NCBI GenBank assembly: GCA_965198325.1
Contig: CBDAPE010000018.1
Location: forward strand, 372,001 to 436,000
DNA from: CBDAPE01 sp965198325
GTDB taxonomy: Bacteria; Pseudomonadota; Alphaproteobacteria; UBA828; JAPUJA01
DNA length: 64,000 nucleotides
Reading direction: 5' to 3'
This document shows positions 19,586 through 28,190 of the stretch, in pieces (the stretch's first letter is position 1; every line of letters begins with the position of its first letter). Under the pieces are notes generated by a model. The model did no database searches. It was not told where the DNA came from and was given only the letters and a program-made list of their open reading frames with translations. The translations under genes and the position numbers were made by a program.

Positions 19586-21580
19586 CCCCGTCGGCGCGCC
19601 GCTCGAACCGGCTATCCGCCCGGACGAGACAATATCGCCGGTCGTGGAGACTTTGACGCAATCCGGCTCAAGTCCCGACAATTCGGTCCTGCTCGACGCC
19701 GGCCCGCCCATGGCGTTGATTGATCCCGAGCGCCGCCTCATCCAGTCCAACCGTGGGTTCCGCGATCTTGTGGCGGATGCATCTGAATCTGACGGTTCAG
19801 ACCGCGTCCCGCCGGGGCTGATCTCCCGCGAGATGATCGACAAGGCTCTAGTCGGGCAGCAGAAGATCGAAGCGGATCAAACTGTCGTCCGACGTTTGGA
19901 AAAAGCGAGCTATCGAATTTGCTGTGAGCCGGTACTCGAGGCCGGCGGCGTGCAACATCTCGCACTGAGCTATTTCAATCTACATCGTGAGCGGCAAGCC
20001 GTGGAGCGGGCGGCACAGATCGAGGAGCGGTTTTATGACATCGGCCGCCTGATTACGGACTGGATCTGGGAAGTCAACGCGGAATTCGGTTTCACCTTAA
20101 TTTCGCCGCGGGCGACTGAAATTCTCGGACTGCCGCTCCGGCTGATCTTCGGCCGCAACTTATTTGAGTTTGGCGAGTTTCAATCCTCGGAGAGACGAGG
20201 CGCGCCAACATCCCCGACAGCAGAGAGCCGAACGCCGTTTAGTGACGCGTTGTATTCCGTGTCGGACATTAATGGAAAACCCAAGCTGTTTCGAATGAGC
20301 GGTGTGCCGATCTTCGATAGCCAGACAGGCGAATTCGTGGGTTACCGCGGTACAGGCGTCGATATTACCCAACAGCGTCAGACCGAGGAGGCGCTCAGCA
20401 AGAATCAGGCATTGCTTCAGGGCATCATCGACAACACGCCGACGGCGATATGTCTGAAAGACCTCGAAAGCCGCTACCTACTGGTCAACCGCCAATTCGA
20501 GAGCTATGCCACAAGACCTACGGGCATCGCGACCAAGACATCATCGGGCGAACCCCCCACGATCTTTTCCCCCAGGGGATTGCCGATCTGACGGTCGAAA
20601 ACGATTGTGAAATGTTGCGCACCGGCCGTCTGATGCAGCGGAAAGTAGAGATCGAACTGTGGGATGGACCGCACAATTTCCTCGTTTCGCGTTTTCCAAT
20701 CCTTGGGTCCGATGGTCAACCGTCGGCGATTTGCGTCATCGAATCCGACATTTCAGAAATCAAGAGACGTCAGGCTGCACTCGAAGCCGCCGAAAGATCC
20801 TCGCGGGAAGCCTTGGCCGATGCCGAGGTGGCCAACCGGGCGAAATCGGAATTTCTGGCGAATGTCAGCCATGAGCTTCGCACGCCGCTCAACGCAATTC
20901 TCGGCTTTTCCGAGGTCATGAAGAACGAACTCTTCGGCCCTCTCGGATCGGATCAGTATTGTGAATACGCCGCTGACATCTTCGACAGCGGCTGTCATCT
21001 ATTGAGCTTGATCAGCGATATCCTCGACGTCTCCAAGATCGAAGCCGGCAAATTTGAACTCGATGAAGCTGAATCATCACTTCAAGAGGTCATAGGGTCC
21101 TGCCTTCGTCTTGTCGAAGCCCGCGCGGAGCAAGGCGGGGTGGAGCTCGCGGTCAATACAATGGATGATATGCCTCTGGTCTACGCCGATCCGCGCAAAC
21201 TTAAGCAGATCATTCTCAATTTGTTATCCAATGCGGTCAAATTCACACCCGAGGACGGTCATGTCGAAGTGCGCACGCGAATTGAGCCGGGCGGCCGTTT
21301 CTTGATCGAGATTGTCGACGATGGCATCGGAATCGCCGAGTCCGATCTGACCAAGGTGATGGAACCGTTTGGACAGGCTGATTCGAGCTTGAACCGGCGG
21401 TTTGAGGGAACCGGCCTCGGTTTGCCGATCGCGCGTTCCTATGCCCGCGCGCACGGTGGGGATCTCGTGCTTGACAGTAAACTTGGCGTCGGAACGACGG
21501 CGCTGATTTACTTGCCGCCGGATCGCCTGCTCGACAGCAAAGATCCGGGACCCGGGTCAGGCGCGGCTGGATCGGCCTAG
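19572..21580 (+). pseudogene. PAS-PAS hybrid-type sensor histidine kinase, split by a frameshift
   Basis: Two overlapping frames together encode one kinase. The first frame gives an N-terminal PAS-like region, a second PAS (WIWEVNAEFGF...) and the start of a third PAS (KDLESRYLLVNRQFES). It then runs into an unrelated tail and stops at 20591. The same protein resumes in the -1 frame with HKTYGHRDQDIIGRTPHDLFP, then HisKA (ANVSHELRTPLNA, phospho-His) and HATPase (NLLSNAVKF, DDGIGI, GTGLGLP). The break lies near 20502-20512 and equals loss of one base. No slippery heptamer is seen. It is a real mutation or a sequencing error; in a corrected gene all catalytic motifs would be present. No receiver domain follows. 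Confidence 0.85.
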
Positions 21581-22098
21581 AGGTACTTTGCCACGGCCTT
21601 GCGCAACATGGTCATGAGTTCGGCTCCCGCGGTCCCGCCATCGCCCTTGATGCTCTCGCGCAACACGACGCGCATGCTGTCGATGTGCAGCTTTATAATC
21701 AGCACTTGGGCGGGCTCCAGGCTGACCAGGGCGTCCGTGAATTCGTGAAGCGACTTGCCGATTTCGGTTAACAGCTGGTAGTCGAACGCACTGCCCTGGC
21801 TAGCGATTTCGAAGGCGCCATGCATGATGGCTCCGAAGGCGCGGGACTCCAGATCAGTCTCGGCCTCCAGCTTCTTGTAAGCGGCTTCAAGTTTCTGAAA
21901 ATCATCCTCGACCCAGTCGAGATAATCAGTTGTGAGCCGTTCGATTTCGGCCTCTGCACGCTTGAGAAGATCCGGTTTCATGGTCAGCTGGACATCGACA
22001 AGCTCGCCGGGCAAACGCGTCTTCAAGGCGTTCGGCCGAGTAATGACGGTGTCGTCGTCATCAGCGCTGTCTCCATGGGTCGTCGGCTGATCAGTCAT
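21577..22098 (-). CDS. Conserved hypothetical protein, helical
   Basis: A 173-residue acidic soluble protein of no family I can name. Residues 1-25 are disordered and Asp-rich. Residues 45-85 form a long charged helix (DLLKRAEAEIERLTTDYLD, DDFQKLEAAYKKLEAETDLE). The second half (FGAIMHGAFEIASQGSAFDY, IGKSLHEFTDAL, VLIIKLHIDSMRVVLRE) has an HPt-like four-helix look but no clear phospho-histidine site. It is convergent with the kinase and shares the CTAG stop overlap with it, so a link to that signalling locus is plausible. GAAGGGAACG before the ATG supports the start. Confidence 0.6.
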   Translation of the reverse strand: MTDQPTTHGDSADDDDTVITRPNALKTRLPGELVDVQLTMKPDLLKRAEAEIERLTTDYLDWVEDDFQKLEAAYKKLEAETDLESRAFGAIMHGAFEIASQGSAFDYQLLTEIGKSLHEFTDALVSLEPAQVLIIKLHIDSMRVVLRESIKGDGGTAGAELMTMLRKAVAKYL

Positions 22099-22321
22099 GT
22101 CGTTCCCTTCAGGGCCGTTGTGTGCGCTCTTTGACGGGTCGGTTCGTTGTACGTTTGACGCTCTCTTCTACCCGTGAGCTGCGGCATTGAGGTTTGCGAT
22201 TGTGTCGTCCATGTTCGTCTCGCGCCGCTTTGGTCCCCGATAGCTCGGATCGTCGCGACGGCGGCGGTCGGGGCCGAAATAGTCCCGCGAGCGGATAAAG
22301 GGGCGAGGATTCTCGATCAGA
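22099..22321. other. Non-coding flank between the hypothetical gene and the IS21 element
   Basis: This is the upstream region of the minus-strand hypothetical gene and the left flank of the IS21-type element. I see no gene, RNA or clear promoter in it. No short duplication matching the right flank of the element (after 24837) was found. Confidence 0.5.
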
Positions 22322-22327
22322 TGTCAA

Positions 22328-22347
22328 TGGCGGAGCAAGAAGGGACC
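22328..22347 (+). repeat. IS21 left terminal repeat, outer copy
   Basis: TGGCGGAGCAAGAAGGGACC. It matches the inverted right end at 17 of 20 positions and the inner left copy at 18 of 20. Confidence 0.85.
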
Positions 22348-22351
22348 ACCG

Positions 22352-22371
22352 TGGCGGTGTAAGAAGGGACC
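22352..22371 (+). repeat. IS21 left terminal repeat, inner copy
   Basis: TGGCGGTGTAAGAAGGGACC, 4 bp after the outer copy. Tandem end repeats are thought to bind IstA. Confidence 0.8.
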
Positions 22372-22512
22372 GCTTGGCGGCTGCGGGCTTGTCCCCGTAG
22401 TCCATGGGCGGGCCCCGCGTGCGACGCGACGTGCCCTCAACAGGCCGACGCGGCGGCGCGCGCGGGAGGGACCTGTGGGCCCATGGGGTCAAGCGTGGGT
22501 TGGGTGGTCGGT

Positions 22513-23274
22513 TCAGTTCGCCGTCGGGGTTTGACGCCTGCGGCTCTGGTTGAGCCTGTAGCTCTCGCCATTCATCTCGAGGATGTTGACGTGGTGGGTG
22601 CGGCGGTCGAGGAGAGCGCCGGTAAGCCGCTCGGAGCCGAACACCTCGGTCCATTCGTCGAACGGCAGATTGGTGGTGACCAGGGTCGAGCCGCGCTCGT
22701 AGCGCTGGCTGAACACCTCGAACAGGAGCTCGGCACCGGTCTTGGACAGCGGCACGAAGCCGAGTTCGTCGACGATCAGAAGCTTGTAGGTGGCGAGCTT
22801 CTTCTGGAACCTCAGCAGCTGCTTGTCATCGCGGGCCTCGATGAGCTCGTGGACCAGCGCGGCGGTGATGAAGCCGACCGAGAGGCCCTTCTGGCAGGCC
22901 GCCAAGCCGAGACCGAGGGCGATGTGGGTCTTGCCGGTGCCGCTGTTGCCGAGCGCGATGAGGTTCTCGCGGCGCTCGATGTACGCGCAGCGGGCGAGCT
23001 CCAGGACCAGCGTCTTGTTGAGCGAGGGGATGACCTTGAAATCGAAGCTATCGAGGCTCTTGATCACGGGGAAGCGCGCCGCCTTGATCCGCCGCTCGAC
23101 CATGCGGCGCTCGCGGTCGATCAGCTCGAGCTCGGCCAGACGCAGAAGATAGCGAACGTGGTCGACGCCTTCAGAGGCGCACTGCCGGGCGATCTTGTCG
23201 TACTCCCTCAGGACCGTCGGCAGCTTCAGCCTCTTGAGGTGGTGGACGAGCAGCAGCCGTGGTGTGTCGGTCAT
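22513..23274 (-). CDS. istB: IstB, IS21 transposition helper ATPase
   Basis: A 253-residue AAA+ ATPase related to DnaC that stimulates IstA-driven transposition and target choice. Walker A GNSGTGKTHIALGLG (around residues 110-124), Walker B LLIVDELGF and sensor TTNLPFDEW are intact. Its ATG overlaps the istA TGA (ATGA), as usual in this family, so translation is coupled. Ends with the typical basic tail. It should be functional. Confidence 0.95.
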   Translation of the reverse strand: MTDTPRLLLVHHLKRLKLPTVLREYDKIARQCASEGVDHVRYLLRLAELELIDRERRMVERRIKAARFPVIKSLDSFDFKVIPSLNKTLVLELARCAYIERRENLIALGNSGTGKTHIALGLGLAACQKGLSVGFITAALVHELIEARDDKQLLRFQKKLATYKLLIVDELGFVPLSKTGAELLFEVFSQRYERGSTLVTTNLPFDEWTEVFGSERLTGALLDRRTHHVNILEMNGESYRLNQSRRRQTPTAN

Positions 23275-24770
23275 GCGCCGAGCCCCGACAGCAGGCTCAT
23301 GTACGACTTGGCAGACGTCGTCGCGACCCGGGCGCGCGGCAGGTACGGATAGACCTCGAGGTTGAGCCGGGGCGGCCGCCGCTCGATGCGGCACAGTACC
23401 AGGTGCTTCACCGCATCGAAGCCGATGGCGCCGAGCCTGAGCGCGTCGCCGACCGCTGCCGTCAGCTCCTCGAGCCGGAAGCTCTCCAGCAGACGGCGCA
23501 CCTGGACGGACTCGCGCTTGCCCGCCTTGCCCATGCGGGCTTCGAGCAGGCGTCGCAGAGTGATGAAGGCCTCGGGCAGGTCCCAGCCCGCCAACGGCGC
23601 GGCCTGGTCGAGGGCGCCGATCTTCTGCTCGATCAAGGGTAGGTAATGCAGCGGGTCGAAGATCAGGTCCTCGCTGTCGTAGGACCGGCGGTGCCGGGCA
23701 ATCACCTCCGCGCCGCAAGAGATAACGACCTCGTCGACGGAGCACCGGATCAGCACCTCGCGGTGGCCATAGGCCACGGGCACCGAGTAGTCGTTGCCCC
23801 GGCAGCGCACCAGCGACAGCGAGCTCACCCGTCCAGTGCGCTTGTCGCAGGCATCGTATGGTGCCGGGGGGAGAGGCAAGAAGGCTTCCCGGTCCCGTGC
23901 GAGGCGCTCGCCGATGGTCTCCTTGTGACCCCGCAGCCGCGCCGCCTGGCGCCGGCGGCACTGTCCCGCGAGAGCATCGTTCAGCGCCTCGAAGCTCTCG
24001 GCCCGCGGGACGGGGACCCGGAAGGTCCGCCGGATGAAGCCGACCAGTCCCTCGACCTTGCCTTTGTCGTTGCCCTTGCCCGGCCGGCCGAACCTGTCCT
24101 CGAACAGATAGGGGGATTGAAGGTCCGTGAAGACGCGCGTTCGCTGCCGCTTGCCATCGCCCAGTATCCGGGCGACTGCCAGCTTGGTGTTGTCGTACAG
24201 GATGGATCGGGGGACGCCGCCGAAGAACGCAACCGCCGCGTTGTGGCCAGCGCAGAACGCCTCGGTCGTCTCCGCCGGGTAGGCCTTCACGAAGCAGGCA
24301 TCACTGTGGGGAAGATCGAAGGCAAGGAAGTGGACCTTGCACGCCACGCCGCCGATCACCGCCATCGCCTCGCCGAAGTCCGCCTGGGCGGGGCCGGGGG
24401 AATGGACGAGCGGCACGAACATCTCGCGCGACCGAAGCCGCCGCTCACGGACATAGTCCTTCACGATGGTGTAGCCGCCCGTAAAGCCGTACTCGTCCCG
24501 GAGACGGTCGAAGATCCGCTTCGCCGTGGGCCGTTGCTTGTGGTGGCTGGTCCGATCGTCTTCCAGAATCCGATCGATGATCCCCGTGAACGGACCCCGC
24601 TTCGGCCGCCGTGGCGGCTTGCCGCGGCGAGACCCCGGCGGCACCGAGAACGACAGCATCTTGCGGACCGTCTTGCGGTCCAGCCCGAACACCCGCGAGG
24701 CCTCGCGGGTGCTCATTCCCTCGACACGACACGCCCGCCGAACCCGCGCGTACAAATCCACCCGATACAT
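23271..24770 (-). CDS. istA: IstA, IS21 family transposase
   Basis: A 499-residue DDE transposase. The N-terminal helix-turn-helix region (GMSTREASRVFGLDRKTVRK) binds the element ends. The integrase core shows the catalytic triad: Asp in QADFGEA, Asp in ILYDNTK, and Glu in GKVEGLVGFIRR. A C-terminal domain follows (VSSLSLVRCRGNDYSVP). All motifs are intact, length is normal, and istB follows with 4 bp overlap. The start is 67 bp from the right end of the element. Confidence 0.95.
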   Translation of the reverse strand: MYRVDLYARVRRACRVEGMSTREASRVFGLDRKTVRKMLSFSVPPGSRRGKPPRRPKRGPFTGIIDRILEDDRTSHHKQRPTAKRIFDRLRDEYGFTGGYTIVKDYVRERRLRSREMFVPLVHSPGPAQADFGEAMAVIGGVACKVHFLAFDLPHSDACFVKAYPAETTEAFCAGHNAAVAFFGGVPRSILYDNTKLAVARILGDGKRQRTRVFTDLQSPYLFEDRFGRPGKGNDKGKVEGLVGFIRRTFRVPVPRAESFEALNDALAGQCRRRQAARLRGHKETIGERLARDREAFLPLPPAPYDACDKRTGRVSSLSLVRCRGNDYSVPVAYGHREVLIRCSVDEVVISCGAEVIARHRRSYDSEDLIFDPLHYLPLIEQKIGALDQAAPLAGWDLPEAFITLRRLLEARMGKAGKRESVQVRRLLESFRLEELTAAVGDALRLGAIGFDAVKHLVLCRIERRPPRLNLEVYPYLPRARVATTSAKSYMSLLSGLGA

Positions 24771-24815
24771 CCCCCCGCCTTCCAGTCAGAGCAGCCCTGA
24801 CAGAAGGCTATAGAC

Positions 24816-24835
24816 GGTCCCATTTTGGTCCGCCA
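24816..24835 (-). repeat. IS21 right terminal repeat
   Basis: Read on the minus strand, TGGCGGACCAAAATGGGACC. It pairs with the left-end copies as an imperfect inverted repeat. Confidence 0.82.
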
Positions 24836-25019
24836 CAGCCGGATCAACCGGCCGCTTCAGTGGGGGATTATTGCGCCGCCGTTCTCAGATCAGCCATCTA
24901 GATAATCAGCTTTGTCGCCAAGAATTAACGGAGCCTGCGGATCGACTCCGCGCCATCGCAAGGAAATTAGAGCGACTTTAGTGTGGCGAGCCTAACAGCG
25001 ACAGACCGTCGCTCCCCCG

Positions 25020-25388
25020 TCAGCTTGCCGGCTTTGCGACCATGCGCCCGAGCGGCCGGCCGCCCAGGATATGGACGTGGAAGTGGGGTACTTCCTGGCC
25101 GCCGTCGCCGCCGATGTTGGCGATCAGGCGATAGCCGTTGGCGGGCAGCCCGAGATCGTCCGCGATGGCGCGGACGCGGGCGAAGAAGCGCCCGACGGTT
25201 TCGGCCGGCGCATCGCGCCCGAAATCGTCGAGCGAGACGTAAGCCCCTTTCGGGATCACCAGGACGTGGACCGGCGCCTGGGGATTGATATCGGCAAACG
25301 CCAGGACCTCGTCGTCTTCATAGACCGTGTCGTTGGGGATCTCGCCCTGCAGGATCTTGGCGAAAATATTATCGGGATTGTAAGTCAT
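25020..25388 (-). CDS. HIT family protein (HinT-like nucleotide phosphoramidase)
   Basis: A 122-residue HIT protein that hydrolyses AMP-lysine or adenosine phosphoramidates. The catalytic triad HFHVHILGG (H-x-H-x-H) lies near residue 100, with the N-terminal IFAKILQGEIP and ADINPQAPVHVLVIPK family blocks. The ATG at 25388 precedes MTYNPDNIFAKI, the usual start. It is the last gene of the his transcript, 29 bp after hisE, a common alphaproteobacterial order. A hairpin AGCGAC/GTCGCT at 24997-25013 follows it, without a clear T-tract. Confidence 0.93.
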   Translation of the reverse strand: MTYNPDNIFAKILQGEIPNDTVYEDDEVLAFADINPQAPVHVLVIPKGAYVSLDDFGRDAPAETVGRFFARVRAIADDLGLPANGYRLIANIGGDGGQEVPHFHVHILGGRPLGRMVAKPAS

Positions 25389-25417
25389 GATACCCCCGTT
25401 CGCGTGTCGCCGTGAGC

Positions 25418-25753
25418 TCAGGCGTCCTGCCGGCCCGCCTTCTCGGCGAGGCCCGATTGGGACCGGCGCCCTTCCAGCTCGGTCGCGACGTCGTCGGGCG
25501 TAATCCCCGCATCCGCCCACAGCACGAGCAGGTGGTAGAGCAAATCCGCGCTCTCGGCGACGGTCCCGGCGCGATCGCCCTTGGCCGCGGCGATGGCGAG
25601 TTCGACCGCCTCCTCGCCCAGTTTCTGGGCGATCTTGCCGGACCCCTTTGCGAGCAGTCCGGCGGTGTAGGACTCGCCCGGATCGGCCCCCTCGCGGCTC
25701 GCGACCGTCGCCGCCAGCCGGTCGAGAAACGCGAAGTCGCTAGCGCTTGCCAT
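25418..25753 (-). CDS. hisE: Phosphoribosyl-ATP pyrophosphatase
   Basis: A 111-residue all-alpha MazG-fold enzyme that converts PR-ATP to PR-AMP, step 2 of histidine synthesis. YTAGLLAKGSGKIAQKLGEE followed by AVELAIAA carries the acidic metal-binding residues, and ESADLLYHLLVLW closes the fold. The ATG at 25753 overlaps the end of hisI by 14 bp. hisE and hisI are separate proteins here, as in most alphaproteobacteria, not the fused enterobacterial HisIE. Confidence 0.95.
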   Translation of the reverse strand: MASASDFAFLDRLAATVASREGADPGESYTAGLLAKGSGKIAQKLGEEAVELAIAAAKGDRAGTVAESADLLYHLLVLWADAGITPDDVATELEGRRSQSGLAEKAGRQDA

Positions 25754-26129
25754 AGAGGTCCTCCGGGTCGATCTCGACCGCGGCGATGGTTTCGAGCGCG
25801 CCGCCCGGGCGGACGCTCCGAAAGAAACATGAGCTCCGGCCGGTATGGCACGCGACCCCGGTTTGATCGACCAGTGCCAGCAGGGTATCGCCGTCGCAAT
25901 CAACGCGCAGCTCGACCAGTGTCTGGGTCTGGCCCGAGCGCTCGCCCTTGCGCCAGAGCCTGTCCCGCGAGCGCGAGAAATAACACACCTGGCCGGTCCG
26001 CAAGGTCTCCTCGATCGCCTCGCGGTTCATCCAGGCGACCATCAACACCTCGCCGGTGTCGTGCTGTTGCGCGATCGCGGGCACCAGGCCCGCAGGGTCG
26101 AATTTAATCGCGTCGAACAACTCAGACAT
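25740..26129 (-). CDS. hisI: Phosphoribosyl-AMP cyclohydrolase
   Basis: A 129-residue enzyme that opens the purine ring of PR-AMP, step 3 of histidine synthesis. Conserved signatures are VAWMNREAIEETL, YFSRSRDRLWRKGE, the metal-binding VDCDGDT and the zinc-binding Cys/His set in GVACHTGRSSCFF. The ATG at 26129 gives the usual SELFDAIKFD start; a TTG four codons earlier is less likely. It sits between hisF and hisE in the operon. Confidence 0.95.
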   Translation of the reverse strand: MSELFDAIKFDPAGLVPAIAQQHDTGEVLMVAWMNREAIEETLRTGQVCYFSRSRDRLWRKGERSGQTQTLVELRVDCDGDTLLALVDQTGVACHTGRSSCFFRSVRPGGALETIAAVEIDPEDLYGKR

Positions 26130-26189
26130 GGATTTGCTCAAAGGCTGCCAATCGCGGGCGCGAACCTATCACGGCGCAGGCCTTCGCGC

Positions 26190-26948
26190 CTAGAGCCGGA
26201 CTGCGATGCCCCGGGCCTCCATGTGGGCCTTGGCCTCGGCGATGGTGTGCTCGCCGAAATGAAAGATCGATGCGGCGAGCACGGCGGAGGCATGGCCTTT
26301 CGCGATGCCGTCGGCCAGGTGATCGAGGCTGCCGACGCCGCCCGACGCGATCACCGGCACGGGCACGCCATCCGCAACGGCGCGGACCAGCTCGATATCG
26401 AATCCCTCGCGGGTGCCGTCCCGATCCATCGAGGTCAGCAGGATCTCGCCCGCGCCCAACGCCGCCATCCGCTTCGCCCAGTCGATGGCGTCGAGGCCGG
26501 TTTCGTTGCGCCCGCCATGGGTGAAGACCTCGAAGCGGCCCGGGCCCGTCTGTTTGGCATCGACGGCGACGGTGATGCACTGGGTGCCGAAGCGCCGGGC
26601 GGCTTCGGCGACGAATTCGGGACGCTTGACCGCGGCAGTGTTGATCGAGACCTTGTCGGCGCCGGCCAGCAGGAGGGCGCGGACATCCTCGACGGTGCGC
26701 ACCCCGCCGCCCACCGTGAGCGGCATGAAGCAGACCTCCGCCGTGCGGCGCACCACGTCGATGATGGTGTCGCGGTCGTCGGACGAGGCGGTGATGTCGA
26801 GGAAGCAGAGCTCATCGGCGCCCTGCTCGTCATAGATGCGAGCCTGCTCGGCCGGATCGCCCGCATCGATCAGATCGACGAACTGCACGCCCTTCACGAT
26901 GCGCCCGTCATGAACGTCGAGACAGGGAATGATGCGCGATTTGAGCAT
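26190..26948 (-). CDS. hisF: Imidazole glycerol phosphate synthase cyclase subunit
   Basis: A 252-residue (beta/alpha)8 barrel. With HisH it makes imidazole glycerol phosphate and AICAR from PRFAR. The first catalytic Asp is in IIPCLDVHDGRIVKG and the second in ITVAVDAKQ. The phosphate-binding GGVRTVEDV and IASGGVGSLDHL loops are both present. Length is normal. The gene starts 7 bp downstream of hisA, which supports co-transcription. Confidence 0.97.
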   Translation of the reverse strand: MLKSRIIPCLDVHDGRIVKGVQFVDLIDAGDPAEQARIYDEQGADELCFLDITASSDDRDTIIDVVRRTAEVCFMPLTVGGGVRTVEDVRALLLAGADKVSINTAAVKRPEFVAEAARRFGTQCITVAVDAKQTGPGRFEVFTHGGRNETGLDAIDWAKRMAALGAGEILLTSMDRDGTREGFDIELVRAVADGVPVPVIASGGVGSLDHLADGIAKGHASAVLAASIFHFGEHTIAEAKAHMEARGIAVRL

Positions 26949-26955
26949 GGCGGCG

Positions 26956-27681
26956 TCAGTCTCCGAGCAGCGCCAGCGCCTGGGTCAGCTCGATCCGCCC
27001 GTCGTAGAGCGCCCGGCCGCAGATCACGCCGACGATACCCGCATCGGCCGCCGCGCTGAGGGCGCGCAGGTCGTCGAGCGAGGTCACCCCGCCCGAGGCG
27101 ATGACCGGCGTCGTGAGGCGCCGGGCGAGCGCCGCCGTCGCTTCGACGTTCATCCCGGTCATGGCACCGTCGCGGGCGATATCGGTGTGGATGATCGCGG
27201 CGGCACCCGCGTCCTCGTAGCACAGTGCGAGCGCGGTAGCATCCAGATCGGAGGTCTCCGCCCAGCCCTCGACGGCAACCAGACCGTCGCGCGCATCGAT
27301 CCCGATGGCGATCCGGCCGGGAAAGCGCTTGCAGGCGTCCTTGACCAGGTCGGGCGCGCGGGCAGCCGCCGTGCCCAGGATGACCCGGGCGACGCCCGCG
27401 GCCAGCCAGCCCTCGATGGCGGCGAGGTCGCGCACGCCGCCGCCCAGCTGGACGGGTATGTCGACGGCGCCGAGGATGTCCGCGACGGCCGCCGCGTTGC
27501 GGGGCGCGCCGGCGAACGCGCCGTCCAGATCGACGACGTGAAGCCATCGGGCGCCGGTCTCGACGAAGGCCCGCGCCTGCGCCGGGGGGTCGTCGGAAAA
27601 CACCGTCGCCTTGTCCATGTCGCCCTGAACCAGGCGCACGCAGGCGCCGTCCTTCAGGTCGATCGCGGGAAACAGGATCAC
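26956..27681 (-). CDS. hisA: Phosphoribosylformimino-5-aminoimidazole carboxamide ribotide isomerase
   Basis: A 241-residue (beta/alpha)8 barrel that isomerises ProFAR to PRFAR, step 4 of histidine synthesis. Catalytic Asp residues are in FPAIDLKDG and GIDARDG; phosphate loops QLGGGVRD and VIASGGVTS are intact. It begins with GTG at 27681, which overlaps the TGA of the upstream acetyltransferase gene (GTGA). The protein starts exactly at the conserved VILFPAIDLK, which supports this start. Confidence 0.96.
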   Translation of the reverse strand: MILFPAIDLKDGACVRLVQGDMDKATVFSDDPPAQARAFVETGARWLHVVDLDGAFAGAPRNAAAVADILGAVDIPVQLGGGVRDLAAIEGWLAAGVARVILGTAAARAPDLVKDACKRFPGRIAIGIDARDGLVAVEGWAETSDLDATALALCYEDAGAAAIIHTDIARDGAMTGMNVEATAALARRLTTPVIASGGVTSLDDLRALSAAADAGIVGVICGRALYDGRIELTQALALLGD

Positions 27682-28187
27682 CCGAGATCCTTCGTGTAGT
27701 AGAAGCCCTTGATCATCTTGCCGCGCACCAGCGCGTATTTCGGATGGACACCCCAGCGGGCGAAGCCGAGTTTTTCGTAATGCTCGATCGCGCGGCTCTG
27801 ACTCTCGGCGACCGAGAGGTTGAGCACCTTGTATTTGCGTTTCCTGGCCTCGGACTCGACGGCCTCGACGAGCTCGCGGGCAAGCCCGTGACCGCGCGCC
27901 CAGGGCGCGACGAAATGCATATCGATGCTCGCGGCGAAGCCCCAGATTTCCCGCTGGGAAGACGGCTCGACGAGCTGGACCGAGCCGGCGATGACTTTCT
28001 CGAAGCGGGCCGCGAAGAGCTGGCGGGAGGGAACCACGAGGACGCCCTTCCAGTAGCGCTCGAGGACCGCGCGGGGCGGCACCTTGGCCCATCCCAGCCC
28101 ACTGCCGTCCGTGATCGCCGTCTCGGAGGCGTCGATCAACTCGTTGAGGTCGCGCTTTGACAGCTTTGTGAGCATCTCGACGGACAT
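27678..28187 (-). CDS. GNAT acetyltransferase embedded in the his operon
   Basis: A 169-residue GNAT-fold protein. The acetyl-CoA-binding stretch is VAPWARGHGLARELVEAVE, followed by LNLSVAESQSRAIEHYEKLGFARWG, the classical C-terminal GNAT motif. It lies 3 bp after hisH and overlaps hisA by 4 bp, so it is certainly co-translated with histidine enzymes. No function in histidine synthesis is known for GNAT proteins; acetylation of a pathway intermediate, an enzyme or an antimetabolite is possible. The substrate is unknown. Confidence 0.88.
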   Translation of the reverse strand: MSVEMLTKLSKRDLNELIDASETAITDGSGLGWAKVPPRAVLERYWKGVLVVPSRQLFAARFEKVIAGSVQLVEPSSQREIWGFAASIDMHFVAPWARGHGLARELVEAVESEARKRKYKVLNLSVAESQSRAIEHYEKLGFARWGVHPKYALVRGKMIKGFYYTKDLG

Positions 28188-28190
28188 GTC

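Larger units (their letters stand above)
22322..24837. mobile_element. IS21-family insertion sequence (istA-istB)
   Basis: About 2.5 kb. The left end begins TGT at 22322 and carries TGGCGGAGCAAGAAGGGACC at 22328; the right end, read inward, begins TGT and carries TGGCGGACCAAAATGGGACC (24835 to 24816), matching at 17 of 20 positions. A second left copy sits at 22352. istA and istB are intact and overlap by 4 bp. Multiple terminal repeats at one end are typical of IS21 elements. No target duplication was recognisable, so the exact outer boundaries may be off by a few bases. Confidence 0.88.

Noticed and set aside
20495..20520. Programmed ribosomal frameshift as an explanation for the kinase break
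   Set aside because: No X-XXY-YYZ slippery heptamer or stimulatory hairpin is visible there. Loss of one base is simpler.
20450..21580. The kinase C-terminal frame as an independent gene
   Set aside because: It has no start or ribosome site of its own at the conserved boundary and continues the interrupted PAS domain of the upstream frame.
24838..25019. Possible remnant gene or attachment site right of the IS21 element
   Set aside because: No frame, RNA or duplication matching the left flank is visible; only a small hairpin near 24997-25013.
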